The notes under the pieces were generated by a model. The model worked only from the letters and a program-made list of their open reading frames with translations, did no database searches and was not told where the DNA came from. DNA of 64,000 nucleotides, taken from Gammaproteobacteria bacterium (lineage in GTDB: Bacteria; Pseudomonadota; Gammaproteobacteria; Xanthomonadales; SZUA-36). Shown here one piece after another: positions 39,369-48,327 of this stretch (position 1 is the first letter of the stretch; each line of letters begins with the position of its first letter). The stretch covers positions 1-64,000 of the forward strand of contig JAJFLA010000038.1 of NCBI GenBank assembly GCA_021772935.1. The letters are read 5' to 3'. Made by a program: the position numbers and the translations under genes.

Positions 39369-39641
39369 TGCTTTCTCATGCCCTCAGAACGGTGACCGCC
39401 TTACGCTTGGCTGAGTATATCCATCATTTTGATGTAGTACAGCAAGTACTCCACGATAGTTAACACCCCTAAGCGATAACAACGAACCGTATGAAGCCAT
39501 TAGCATAGCAAAGACCTCGCGGGGGAGCTTCAGGTATTCAACATAGAGATAATTGGGTCAAACATCGTATTGATTAATAAAAGCGGTCGCAATACACCCT
39601 CAGTGTTACCCATATTGTTATCACCTCACAGACTCAAGGTA

Positions 39642-40298
39642 TCACTTAGCCAGGATAATCCGCACTTCTGATAAAGCCAGCGCAATCTCCTTTTGTCTAC
39701 CCGCATCAGCCAATGGACGTTTGAGGCGCGCTGGTGCAGATTGTGCTTTCAGCAAGTAGGTTTCTGCTTCCTGGTATCGTTTTTCACTTTTCAGGTAGTC
39801 TGCAAAAAAATAATTACTGTCAATACCTTCTGGGTTGATCGAAATTGCTTTCAACAATAGTGCTTCAGCTTTTTTGTCACTACCGAATCCAACCGGCCAA
39901 CCGGGTACATTGAAATAAAGCGTGCCAAGACTGGTATAGGCCGAACCGTTCATCGATTCCGGCTCGATATCCAAAGCCCGTTCCAGGTCAACTTTAGCGG
40001 CCTTGGCAAATTTAAGCGCACCCATGCCGCCTTTCACACCAGCAAAAGTGGATTTAATGATACCGCTCCATATCCATGCCGGGGCAGCTTCAGGATATTC
40101 GCCGGTGATAAGTGCGGCATCATCCATCAGTTTTTCAAAAGCAAGCACCTTGGCTTTGCCATCGAGTTGGTAATTTACTTCCGCCCATCGTTGTTGCAGG
40201 TGAAGCACATCTGAACCCTGGTCAGCCCAGGCCGTACAGCTGATAAAAATATACAAAGTGGCGACTGACGCCCATTTGGCTGTGGTTGGTTTTTTCAT
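39642..40298 (-). CDS. Exported TPR-like protein at end of hemolysin-ligase operon
   Basis: A 218-residue protein with a signal peptide ending TAWAD. The remainder is helical and TPR-like (SAYTSLGTLYFNVPGWPVGFGS, EALLLKAISINPEGIDSNYFFADYLKSEKRYQEAETYLLKA). It begins 12 bases after the SDR gene, so it belongs to the same transcript. No enzyme motif. Similar small TPR proteins accompany this gene set in other gammaproteobacteria as far as I recall; function unknown. Confidence 0.82.
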   Translation of the reverse strand: MKKPTTAKWASVATLYIFISCTAWADQGSDVLHLQQRWAEVNYQLDGKAKVLAFEKLMDDAALITGEYPEAAPAWIWSGIIKSTFAGVKGGMGALKFAKAAKVDLERALDIEPESMNGSAYTSLGTLYFNVPGWPVGFGSDKKAEALLLKAISINPEGIDSNYFFADYLKSEKRYQEAETYLLKAQSAPARLKRPLADAGRQKEIALALSEVRIILAK

Positions 40299-40310
40299 AA
40301 GTAAGTTTCC

Positions 40311-41099
40311 TTAAAATTGCTTTTCGGCATGACGCCGGATAATGGGTAGCTTATTGACCAGCGCATTGTGAACAATGCCCGGAAACAAACTATTAACTCG
40401 CACAAACAGGTTTTCAGGCCAGCCCATATAGCGCTGTTTATGTTTGCCTGCCAAAATGCCCATAAGCTCTGCAGCAACCTGTTGGGGGCTGTCAGTGGCA
40501 TTGCCCAAAGCTTCATTTAGTGCGGTCACACTGCTGGAATTCAGATCAGTGCGGGTTGCCCGAGGTGCGAGATAGGCAACTTTGATAGCGGTGTCTGCCA
40601 GTTCACGCTGCAGTGCTTCGGTAAAGCCCCTCAAGCCGAATTTACTGGCACAATAGGCACTGAAACCCGGATGACCAATGCTGCCAAATATTGAGCCAAT
40701 ATGAACAATGGCGGCCTGCTTTTGTTTTAGCAGTAAGGGGATTAATTGTTGGCAGAGCAATATTGGGGACACCAGATTGGTGGCCAACATCTGCTCTACG
40801 CGGTCGTTGCTCTGCTTTTCTAAAAACTGAAAATCCAACACACCAACCGCGCTGATGTAGATATCCAGACCTTCTTTTTGACAGGCTTCAACTACTTTGG
40901 CCCGGTCTTGACCGCTGTTTAAATCTGCAATGATGAGTTGATGATCACCATCCAGTGATTGTTGCAGCGTTTCCAGCTTTCTCTCATTTCGCCCCACCAG
41001 TAACAGCCTGGCAGATTGTTTATCAAGCTCCGTTGCTATGGCTTGACCAATACCACCGGAAGCACCGACGAGAAGTATCCTTTTATTTTCTAGTTGCAT
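40311..41099 (-). CDS. Short-chain dehydrogenase/reductase (classical SDR)
   Basis: A 262-residue SDR. The NAD(P) motif is GASGGIG, with NxxG-like ISAVG, and the catalytic Ser, Tyr and Lys lie in VHIGSIFGSIGHPGFSAYCASK. The ATG at 41099 has GGAG six bases upstream; an in-frame TTG twelve bases earlier overlaps that site and is rejected. It is the fourth gene of the five-gene operon, 19 bases after the haem-oxygenase-like gene. It probably reduces or oxidises the intermediate made by the ligase and di-iron enzyme; the actual substrate is not known. Confidence 0.9.
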   Translation of the reverse strand: MQLENKRILLVGASGGIGQAIATELDKQSARLLLVGRNERKLETLQQSLDGDHQLIIADLNSGQDRAKVVEACQKEGLDIYISAVGVLDFQFLEKQSNDRVEQMLATNLVSPILLCQQLIPLLLKQKQAAIVHIGSIFGSIGHPGFSAYCASKFGLRGFTEALQRELADTAIKVAYLAPRATRTDLNSSSVTALNEALGNATDSPQQVAAELMGILAGKHKQRYMGWPENLFVRVNSLFPGIVHNALVNKLPIIRRHAEKQF

Positions 41100-41118
41100 G
41101 AGGTGCTCCAAACAACGG

Positions 41119-41790
41119 CTACGCCGCCATTGATAAACCGTGATCGGGGTTCAATGAACGGAAAATATCGCCATAGAGCCTGTAGAAAACTCGCGCGCTG
41201 TGAATGATCTGATCCTGATCTCCTTGCTCGTTCAAGCGATTCATCAGGTCTTCGAAAAACTTCACATGCTCGATATCCAGTGAGCCGTGTGAATATAAAT
41301 AGGAAAAGGCCTTTTTCGGCAATGAAAGTGATTTACGTATCGTGTCTGCTGCGTTATCAGCTACGCTGATGCTGGTGCCTTCCAAAACGTGCACCATACC
41401 AAAAAAACCCATTGGATTAACCCGCATGATGGTGTCATAGGCATAGCTCACCATCAATTCAGTTGCCATGCTCGGCAGGCCATTGCGAACAAGCTCCTTG
41501 TCAAAGCCACAAGCAGCGATATCGTTAAGAATCCATTCCTGGTGACCCAGTTCTTCTTCAATATACTCAGCAACGGCTTCTCGCAGCCATTCATAATGAC
41601 CCGGCAGACGGGATCCAACGGCCATCAGCAAGGGCACGGTATGTTTAACGTGATGGTATGCCTGGGTTAAAAAGGCAACGTACTGGTTCAGCGTAATCCT
41701 TCCGGAAAGTGCTTCAATAATGAGCGGGGCCAATAGCAATTCGGAACGCTCGACGATAGTCTCATTTTTTAGTTTGTCAAAAAAATTCAT
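41119..41790 (-). CDS. Iron-containing redox enzyme, haem-oxygenase-like fold
   Basis: A 223-residue all-helical protein of the TenA/PqqC/haem-oxygenase-like superfamily, in the group annotated as iron-containing redox enzymes (HDO). Likely metal ligands are His and Glu residues in YHHVKH (46-50), EEELGHQ (Glu80, His83), HVLEGT (Glu137) and the late helix SHGSLDIEHVKFF (His168, Asp172, His175). Relatives include UndA (fatty-acid decarboxylation to alkenes) and N-oxygenases. Its ATG overlaps the AMP-ligase stop by four bases. In context it may oxidise an acyl group activated by that ligase; this is inference. Confidence 0.87.
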   Translation of the reverse strand: MNFFDKLKNETIVERSELLLAPLIIEALSGRITLNQYVAFLTQAYHHVKHTVPLLMAVGSRLPGHYEWLREAVAEYIEEELGHQEWILNDIAACGFDKELVRNGLPSMATELMVSYAYDTIMRVNPMGFFGMVHVLEGTSISVADNAADTIRKSLSLPKKAFSYLYSHGSLDIEHVKFFEDLMNRLNEQGDQDQIIHSARVFYRLYGDIFRSLNPDHGLSMAA

Positions 41791-43271
41791 TGGTTTTCCG
41801 TCAATTGGGTTGAATACAAAGTGTTAATGAGTGCGTCATAACGGGTCGCTATCGCCATCCGCTTAAGACGACCATTCTCGGTAAGAAGATTGTCCTGTGT
41901 ACTGAGCTTTCGAGGTAGGCGGCGCCATTTTTTTATTCGGGCATAATCGGGTAGTGCCGCATTGGTGAGGTCTATGCTTCGCTGCAGAGATACGGTGCTT
42001 TCATCCACTCTGCCAGGCGACACAAGGGCTACGCAATAGGGTTTAGCATCTCCAAAGACGACGCATTCAGCAATTGTGACCTGGGCAAGTAACTCACTTT
42101 CTACCCATTCGGGGTTGATATTTCGCCCGTAACTGGAAATCAGCAGGTTCTTCTTGCGCCCGTTGATTTGCAGGTACCCATCATCATCAAGCATGCCGAG
42201 GTCACCTGTGTATACGCGCTCACTGCCCCAACTGTCTGGCTCACCGACATACCCCAGCATGGCATTGCCAGATACGACAATTTCTCCATCTTCGATCTCG
42301 ATGGCAAGGTGTGAGAGTGGCCGACCACAACTAGCCTGCTTCTGGGATGCAGCCGTGTTAAGACAAACAACTGAAGCACATTCAGACAAACCATAACCTT
42401 CATAGGCAGGAATACCCTTTTGCTGAGCTTTTTCTAACACGCTGGTGGATACCTTGCCGCCGCCGACTGCAACAAATTTCAAAGATGGTGGTGGCTGCCA
42501 GCCAGATTCTGCCGCTGACACCAGGACACTGAGAAGCTGCGGTGTAAGGATAATGCTGTCAGGTTGTTTGCGTCTGATAATGTCGGTAAAAGTGTGTGGG
42601 TTAAGTGAAGAACTACCCTCAAAACCCACCTCGGATAAGCTCGGAATAATGATTTCACCTGCGGCCAGTATCGGTGTGTAAATACCAGCCACATTTTCCA
42701 GCAGGGTACTCAAAGGCAGCAAACAAAGGTGCCGGGGGTTTTCCAGGCCAACGGCTTCTGCAAGCGCTTGTGCCTGTCTCATGAGCTGCTGATTGCTCAG
42801 GCAAACGCCTTTGGGACGGCCTGTTGATCCAGACGTGAATGTAATTTTGCCTGTATTCTCCGGCAGCTGAAAACCTTCCTGAACCGGGTTCAGCAAAACA
42901 AGACCATAGCCACCAATTGACGTTTCAAGTTGGCGCTGAATCCTCAACGGAAGCATTGAAGCGAAGATGCCAGGATGTTCACTCATAACGGCATCAACCG
43001 GCACACTCTCAAATACATGCCCCATCTGTTCGACGGAAAAGAATGTGGGTACCGGAACCAGGCAAACACCCGCTAACTGACAGGCCAAATCAATAACCAT
43101 CCAGTCAGGACTGTTGTCTCCATGCAACGCCAACACATTGATGTTTCGACTACGTAACTCTGTCGCCAGTCTGCCACATCGATTAATAAGCCTCTCTGCC
43201 GTCAGAACCTGCTTGGTGCCTCTGACAACAACTTTGTGTGGCTTATGTAATGACTCAAGCCGCGAAAGAAT
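41787..43271 (-). CDS. AMP-binding acyl-CoA synthetase-like ligase, probable AUU start
   Basis: An adenylate-forming ligase. P-loop-like ITFTSGSTGRPKG, YEGYGLSECA and YTGDLGMLDDDG are intact; the C-terminal KNLLISSYGRNINPEWVE carries family residues. The frame is open upstream from the GTG at 43136 to 43301 and encodes sequence typical of the ligase N-terminus (KVVVRGTKQVLTAERL, then NVLALHGDNSPDW), yet contains no ATG, GTG or TTG there. An ATT at 43271 has AGAGGA seven bases upstream and gives 494 residues, the start preferred here. The gene overlaps the hemolysin-family gene and the di-iron gene at its ends. It probably activates a fatty or related acid. Confidence 0.87.
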   Translation of the reverse strand: MLSRLESLHKPHKVVVRGTKQVLTAERLINRCGRLATELRSRNINVLALHGDNSPDWMVIDLACQLAGVCLVPVPTFFSVEQMGHVFESVPVDAVMSEHPGIFASMLPLRIQRQLETSIGGYGLVLLNPVQEGFQLPENTGKITFTSGSTGRPKGVCLSNQQLMRQAQALAEAVGLENPRHLCLLPLSTLLENVAGIYTPILAAGEIIIPSLSEVGFEGSSSLNPHTFTDIIRRKQPDSIILTPQLLSVLVSAAESGWQPPPSLKFVAVGGGKVSTSVLEKAQQKGIPAYEGYGLSECASVVCLNTAASQKQASCGRPLSHLAIEIEDGEIVVSGNAMLGYVGEPDSWGSERVYTGDLGMLDDDGYLQINGRKKNLLISSYGRNINPEWVESELLAQVTIAECVVFGDAKPYCVALVSPGRVDESTVSLQRSIDLTNAALPDYARIKKWRRLPRKLSTQDNLLTENGRLKRMAIATRYDALINTLYSTQLTENQ

Positions 43272-43998
43272 GTCGATGTCCTCTAATATTGCTATGCCTG
43301 ATCATTGTGGCAAGGGTATCAATGCGATTTTGATAAAGTGCAATGCGACGGGTATAAACTTTACGATTTGCCAACACGCTCATCGCCTCAGAAAGGCAAC
43401 CAGCCACCACACGAGGTTGGCTATCATAATAGGAGCCCCAATCCGCCAGGCGGTCGGTAGACAACCCTTCCGGGGTAGCAGCGCAAAGGTCATAAAGCTC
43501 AAAACCCAATCGTTTGATTGTCTTTTGTACCTGTGGTGTTGCCGTGAAAACGAGCCACTCATGGCCGGCCTGATGCAATACCGCGATCAAAATCAAAAAT
43601 AACAATTGACTGGCACCGCGTTGGGTTGCCACCAGGTTGCCTATTTCAACAAGTTGTTCACGGTTTATGCTCTGTCCAACAATGCCAGCAAGTGCCTTCT
43701 CTGCCGGTTCTGCCAAATACTGTTCCAGTAACAAATCATGCTCATAAGCCGGGCGTACGCCCACTGCAGCAGTGTGTGTGCCATAACAATTCAGGGTGAG
43801 TAACAAAGGCATGAAATCACGTACGGTGGCTCCATGATTCACCCGGAACTGGTCAAATACGTACTGCTCTACCTGTCCCCGTTCCAAGCAGTAAGCGGAA
43901 TGCAGCCCGAGCGTCGGGGCTGGTGATAATAAACGAGATAGCCCCCTGACCGTTCTGGCGCTTTCACATTGATCGAGTGGAAAACTGGCTGTCGACAT
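43255..43998 (-). CDS. Thermostable hemolysin family protein (GNAT/LuxI-like fold)
   Basis: A protein of about 247 residues matching the thermostable hemolysin family (T_hemolysin) by VEIGNLVATQRGASQLLFL, WLVFTATPQVQKTIKRLG and the WGSYYDSQPRVVAG ending. Despite the name, the family resembles acyltransferases of the GNAT/autoinducer-synthase type, with no signal peptide or pore features here. The ATG at 43998 is preferred; an upstream ATG at 44037 lacks a ribosome-binding site. It is the first gene of the five-gene operon. An acyl-transfer role on the ligase product is a plausible inference; true hemolysis would more likely reflect a lipid-like product. Confidence 0.87.
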   Translation of the reverse strand: MSTASFPLDQCESARTVRGLSRLLSPAPTLGLHSAYCLERGQVEQYVFDQFRVNHGATVRDFMPLLLTLNCYGTHTAAVGVRPAYEHDLLLEQYLAEPAEKALAGIVGQSINREQLVEIGNLVATQRGASQLLFLILIAVLHQAGHEWLVFTATPQVQKTIKRLGFELYDLCAATPEGLSTDRLADWGSYYDSQPRVVAGCLSEAMSVLANRKVYTRRIALYQNRIDTLATMIRHSNIRGHRHSFAA

Positions 43999-44199
43999 AC
44001 ATCTGTCCAATACAATAGTGTAATGAACAGGCAGCATAACGATGAATGCTTAAGGCAATCTTAAGGTGGATTAATAAAACCTGGTAAGAAATTTCAGCAT
44101 CAATCAGAGCTTCCTTAATTCAGGAAGCCTCTGAACAAGCCTATAACCCCGCTGGCTTACAGGCTGGTTTGCACTCAGCGATCCCTTTGGCAAGACGAG

Positions 44200-44823
44200 T
44201 CAGTCACCGCCGGTTCTTTCAAAGTGAAAATAGGCGAACTTTTGCTCCATACCCGACGGGGTAATGTGAACTTCATGTCCTGTCTCTACTAACTCGAAGT
44301 CGGGTCCTATCTCTGCAATCATGGTTTCGGCATCATATTGAACGATATCAAGTCCACTACATTTTGTAGGGCCACCAATGGCAAAGGCCATGATAATGAG
44401 GTGCCCGCCGGGTAGGAGTGTATGCTTGAGTACATCAACGTATCTGTCTCTATCAGTTTTACTGGTCAAAAAGTGAAACACAGCACGATCATGCCAAAGT
44501 GAAAATCGGTGCGGTGGTCTGAAACACGTTACATCCGCTTCATACCACTCCACCTTGTGTAATGTGTCCGCCAACCTGTCTTTGGCGAGAGCAAGTGCTT
44601 GTGCTGATATATCCAAAACCCCGACATTGCTATAACCTTCGTCGCACAGCTTATCCACCAGGGTAGACGCGCCCCCACCTACATCAAGAATAGACGCATC
44701 CAGCGCCAGTTGAGTGCTGCGGATAAGCTGCAACGATAAAGCCGGCTCATTTTGATACCAGCTCACCCGCAAAGGCGAACTGTTTGAGTAAACCTTTTCC
44801 CAGTGTGTTTTATTGTCGATCAT
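44200..44823 (-). CDS. Class I SAM-dependent methyltransferase
   Basis: A 207-residue methyltransferase. The SAM-binding glycine motif is ILDVGGGASTLVDKL, the acidic strand-2 residue is in VGVLDISAQAL, and the motif after strand 5 is LPGGHLIIMAF. HWEKVYSNSSPLRVSWYQNEP at the N-terminus is typical of small thiol or metalloid methyltransferases (TPMT/Tehb-like). The ATG at 44823 has GAAGAG upstream; a TTG at 44832 is less likely. It stands alone with divergent and tandem neighbours unrelated. Substrate unknown. Confidence 0.9.
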   Translation of the reverse strand: MIDNKTHWEKVYSNSSPLRVSWYQNEPALSLQLIRSTQLALDASILDVGGGASTLVDKLCDEGYSNVGVLDISAQALALAKDRLADTLHKVEWYEADVTCFRPPHRFSLWHDRAVFHFLTSKTDRDRYVDVLKHTLLPGGHLIIMAFAIGGPTKCSGLDIVQYDAETMIAEIGPDFELVETGHEVHITPSGMEQKFAYFHFERTGGD

Positions 44824-45049
44824 GCTCTTCAATTTAATGGCTTAAGCTTTTAAAACAATAGCGCCGCTTCATTCTTGTAGCTCAAAACCAGGGTATTCGA
44901 ACCCTGGGGGCCTTATACACTACCATTTTTGATGACCATGCCAACACCAACCTGGGTGTAAACATGGGTTTTTGAAACCCTACCAGCTTTCTGTGGTCAA
45001 TATTTCTGCGGTAAACTGATTATCGTCAGCGCTATCTGGAGTAAAAAAC

Positions 45050-45718
45050 ATGTATTCGAGCAAAATACTATTTGCCATTATCACGTTAGTACTCGGCATA
45101 ACGACAAGCTCACCAGCATGGGCAAAAAAGGACCTGCCTGCCGTAAACGATGAAGGCCTGGAGCTCGTTAAAGATTATGGTTTGGCCACTGTTTATGCAG
45201 ACCCGAGTGCTGATCTCAGTATTTACAAACGTGTTTGGCTTCAAGATGTCACGGTCACTTTCAAAAAAAACTGGCAACGTGAACAGAACCGTAGCTATCC
45301 GTTCAAAGTGCAGACCAGGGACATGGAACGTATTCAGAAAGATATCGCAAAACTGTTTCGGGAAGTTTTTACCAAGGAATTGCTTGATGGGGGTTATGAG
45401 TTGGCAGAAGCGGCAGGGGATGATGTCCTCAATGTGAAACCAGCGATTGTTGATCTCGATGTCATTGCCCCGGACATTCAGCGTTCAACCAATAGCTATA
45501 GTTATTCTGAGTCGGCGGGTGAAATGACACTTGAGCTCGAGCTTTATGACTCCGTTACAGGTGATAAAATAGCCATGGCAACCGATCGGAAACGCGATTA
45601 CCGGAAAGGTTACCTTGAAAGAAGAACCCGTGTGAACAACCGTGGGGATGCCAGGCGTATGATGAGCCCCTGGGCCAAGGCCCTGCGAACCGCCCTGGAT
45701 GAAGCTAACCCCGGATAA
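45050..45718 (+). CDS. DUF3313-like exported protein
   Basis: A 222-residue protein with a signal peptide (cleaved near PAWAKK). The body has YADPSADLSIYKRVWLQDVTV and a C-terminal half with alternating beta strands (EMTLELELYDSVTGDKIAMATD), the layout of the DUF3313 family of envelope proteins. No lipobox. A good promoter-proximal start with GGAG upstream. Function unknown; relatives are periplasmic or outer-membrane-associated. It stands alone before the helicase gene. Confidence 0.85.
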   Translation: MYSSKILFAIITLVLGITTSSPAWAKKDLPAVNDEGLELVKDYGLATVYADPSADLSIYKRVWLQDVTVTFKKNWQREQNRSYPFKVQTRDMERIQKDIAKLFREVFTKELLDGGYELAEAAGDDVLNVKPAIVDLDVIAPDIQRSTNSYSYSESAGEMTLELELYDSVTGDKIAMATDRKRDYRKGYLERRTRVNNRGDARRMMSPWAKALRTALDEANPG

Positions 45719-45839
45719 CCGACAGACCGGGCTGGTTTAACACGCGGGTCCGGTCGCTTCAAAATCAAACCACCAACCGCCATACTAAATGGCGCATAAT
45801 CTTATCTGAATTCACCTTTTACACATCCGGATACCATAC

Positions 45840-47723
45840 ATGAATGCCGATAAGATCACTTCGTTTGATAATTTGGGCCTGAAGCAATCGCTTTTAAAAG
45901 TATTGAACGAAGTAGGTTATGAGAGCCCTTCACCCATACAGGCAGAGACAATTCCGCTATTACTTGAAGGCAGAGATGTCGTCGGTCAGGCACAAACAGG
46001 TACTGGCAAGACTGCGGCATTCGCATTGCCGATACTTTCCAAGCTCGATTTGAAACAAAAAGACCCGCAGGTACTGGTACTCGCGCCCACCCGTGAACTG
46101 GCTATCCAGGTATCCGAGGCCTTTCAAAAATATGCCCACGAGATGAAAGGCTTTCATGTGCTGCCGATCTATGGCGGTCAGGATTACAACGTCCAGATAC
46201 GTGCTCTGCAACGTGGCGTACATGTCGCAGTGGGTACACCAGGTCGTGTCATGGATCACATCCGTCGTGGCACCCTGGTATTGAAAAACCTCTCTGTACT
46301 GGTGCTGGATGAAGGCGATGAAATGCTACGCATGGGGTTTATCGACGACGTGGAATGGATACTGGATCAAACACCATCAGAGCGACAAATTGCCCTGTTC
46401 TCGGCCACCATGCCACAACAAATCCGCCGTATCGCTACTCGCTACCTGAACAACCCTGCAGAAATAACCATCAAGGTCAAAACCACTACGGCCGAAACCA
46501 TTCGTCAACGTTACTGGCCGGTGCAGGGTTTTCATAAGCTGGATGCCTTGACCCGTATCCTCGAGGCTGAAAGCTTTGATGCCATGCTGATTTTTGTACG
46601 CACCAAGCTTGCCACGGTTGATCTGTCTGAAAAACTGGAAGCCCGTGGTTATACCTCGGCCCCTCTCAATGGTGATATTCAGCAAAACCAACGTGAACGA
46701 ACCATCAATCATTTAAAAAACGGCAAACTGGACATTATTGTCGCTACCGATGTGGCAGCACGGGGTCTGGATGTAAAACGCATCAGCCACGTGGTGAATT
46801 ATGACATTCCACACGATACCGAAGCTTATGTGCATCGTATTGGCCGTACCGGTCGCGCCGGTCGCGAAGGTGATGCAATACTGTTTGTCACGCCACGTGA
46901 AAAACGTATGTTGTACGCGATTGAAAATGCCACACGGAAGAAGATCGAGATGATGGATCTGCCTTCGACCGATGTCATTAACAACAAGCGGATTGATAAA
47001 TTCAAACAACGTATTACCGATACCCTGGAGGGTGTGGATCTCAGCCTGTTTTCTGAAATGATAGAACAATACCAGCAGGCACATGACATACCTGCCTTAC
47101 AAATTGCTGCCGCACTCGCGCAATTATACCAGGGTGATTCTCCATTCCTGCTACAGAACAAACCGCATAAAAAAGCGGATAAGAGCTGGGACAAAGAAGT
47201 AAGACCACGCGATGGCAAGAAAAACCGTAACGAACGTAGCAGAGAACATAGGCCAGACAGTGCCAGGAAAAAATCCGGGCCACCCTCTGAAGGTATGGAA
47301 CGTTTCCGAATTGCCGTGGGTCATGACCACGGTGTCATGCCTGGTAATATCGTCGGTGCAATAGCCAATGAAGCCGCTATCGATGGCCAGCATATCGGGC
47401 GTATTAATATTTTTGACGACTACAGTCTGATCGACCTGCCTTCAGGGATGCCGAAGGAAACCTTCGCTGCCCTGAATAAGGTTTGGGTCGCGGGCAATAG
47501 GTTGGGTATTACCCGTCTGGATGACAAAGGCAAGCCCAAAAATAAAACTCAAGGCAACCCCAAAGATAAGCCCCAAGGCAAAACTCAAGACAAACCCAAA
47601 GCCAAGCCGAAAGGCAAAACTCAAGACAAACCCAAAGGCCGGGATAAGCTTTCTTTGGCAAAAGGTAAAGTTCGCAAACCCAGCGACGGCAAGACAAAGA
47701 GAAAAACCAGGAAAAGGCGTTAA
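45840..47723 (+). CDS. deaD: ATP-dependent RNA helicase DeaD/CsdA-like with DEGD motif
   Basis: A 627-residue DEAD-box helicase acting in ribosome assembly and RNA decay at low temperature. Q motif and AQTGTGKT (motif I), FSATMP (III) and HRIGRTGRAGR (VI) are intact. Motif II reads Asp157-Glu-Gly-Asp160, that is DEGD instead of DEAD, followed by the usual EMLRMGF. The C-terminal DbpA-like RNA-binding domain (about 480-560) contains RFRIAVGHDHGVMPGNIVGAI. The last 65 residues are a Lys/Gln/Pro repeat tail encoded by near-identical 25-base units. A cold shock protein gene lies downstream on the opposite strand. Confidence 0.93.
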   Translation: MNADKITSFDNLGLKQSLLKVLNEVGYESPSPIQAETIPLLLEGRDVVGQAQTGTGKTAAFALPILSKLDLKQKDPQVLVLAPTRELAIQVSEAFQKYAHEMKGFHVLPIYGGQDYNVQIRALQRGVHVAVGTPGRVMDHIRRGTLVLKNLSVLVLDEGDEMLRMGFIDDVEWILDQTPSERQIALFSATMPQQIRRIATRYLNNPAEITIKVKTTTAETIRQRYWPVQGFHKLDALTRILEAESFDAMLIFVRTKLATVDLSEKLEARGYTSAPLNGDIQQNQRERTINHLKNGKLDIIVATDVAARGLDVKRISHVVNYDIPHDTEAYVHRIGRTGRAGREGDAILFVTPREKRMLYAIENATRKKIEMMDLPSTDVINNKRIDKFKQRITDTLEGVDLSLFSEMIEQYQQAHDIPALQIAAALAQLYQGDSPFLLQNKPHKKADKSWDKEVRPRDGKKNRNERSREHRPDSARKKSGPPSEGMERFRIAVGHDHGVMPGNIVGAIANEAAIDGQHIGRINIFDDYSLIDLPSGMPKETFAALNKVWVAGNRLGITRLDDKGKPKNKTQGNPKDKPQGKTQDKPKAKPKGKTQDKPKGRDKLSLAKGKVRKPSDGKTKRKTRKRR

Positions 47724-47840
47724 CCCAGACATTTCACCACAAGGCGCCCTCAGGCGAGAGAATCGTTTGTTTTCATGTGAATCAAATAATCAATGACTCA
47801 TACCGTTATAAAAACAACTGATCCTTCACACAAAGGAAAC

Positions 47841-47872
47841 CCGTAGGGTGGATAAGAATATCCGCCCTACGG
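47841..47872. repeat. Inverted repeat of the GTAGGGTGGATA type
   Basis: CCGTAGGGTGGATA and TATCCGCCCTACGG pair over 14 positions, with one G-T type wobble, around a 4-base loop. The sequence resembles a short palindromic element scattered in many proteobacterial genomes. It lies between the convergent helicase and cold shock genes and may also work as a terminator, though no T-run follows. Confidence 0.6.
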
Positions 47873-47954
47873 ATGACAATTAAACCGGCGAACCATGAAC
47901 ATGAATGTCCACGTCGAACAAGAACCCCGCTTTGAATTTTATTTTTTTAAACGA

Positions 47955-48158
47955 TCAGAGGGCAACAACGTTGGTTGCACAAGGGCCTTTCTGGCCTTCA
48001 CCAACTTCGTATTCTACCTGTTGACCGTCATTCAATGTCGCATAACCATCGGTCTTGATTTCAGAATGATGCACAAACAAATCTTTTCCACCATCTTCTG
48101 GTGTGATAAAGCCGTAACCTTTACCCGCATCAAACCACTTTACTGTACCTGTACTCAT
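47955..48158 (-). CDS. Cold shock protein, CspA family
   Basis: A 67-residue single cold-shock domain. RNP1 is KGYGFI and RNP2 is LFVHHS; it begins [17 protein letters not shown]. The ATG at 48158 is preceded by AAGGAAGG; a longer frame to 48191 adds an atypical leader. It binds single-stranded RNA and DNA and acts as an RNA chaperone. Its position next to deaD fits a shared role in RNA unwinding in the cold, although the two genes face each other. Confidence 0.95.
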   Translation of the reverse strand: MSTGTVKWFDAGKGYGFITPEDGGKDLFVHHSEIKTDGYATLNDGQQVEYEVGEGQKGPCATNVVAL

Positions 48159-48204
48159 AACCTTACCTTCCTTATAAAAATTAAATATCAAGTTCTATCT
48201 TGGT

Positions 48205-48224
48205 TTTCTGTTTTTTTACAGAAA
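48205..48224 (-). promoter_or_regulatory. Hairpin in the leader of the cold shock gene
   Basis: TTTCTGT and ACAGAAA form a 7-base-pair stem with a 6-base A/T loop, 46 to 66 bases before the cold shock gene start. It would fall inside a long 5' leader of the kind that gives cspA mRNAs temperature control. The transcript start is unknown, so the role is tentative. Confidence 0.3.
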
Positions 48225-48327
48225 TCTTTAACAATTGCAACATACAACATGCCGCAAAGCGCGCAGTGTAACACGGTTGCTGTGACTTAAGCCCATCCAC
48301 CGTGTCTGGGACCGTTTTGGTTTTCTT

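Noticed and set aside
43255..43998. Reading the thermostable-hemolysin family protein as a secreted toxin
   Set aside because: No signal peptide or pore-forming features; the fold is GNAT-like and the operon is enzymatic.
44888..44907. T-arm-like hairpin CCAGGGTATTCGAACCCTGG between methyltransferase and DUF3313 genes
   Set aside because: The loop resembles a tRNA T-loop, but no acceptor stem, anticodon arm or D-arm of the right spacing can be drawn on either strand. Treated as a chance inverted repeat or tRNA relic.
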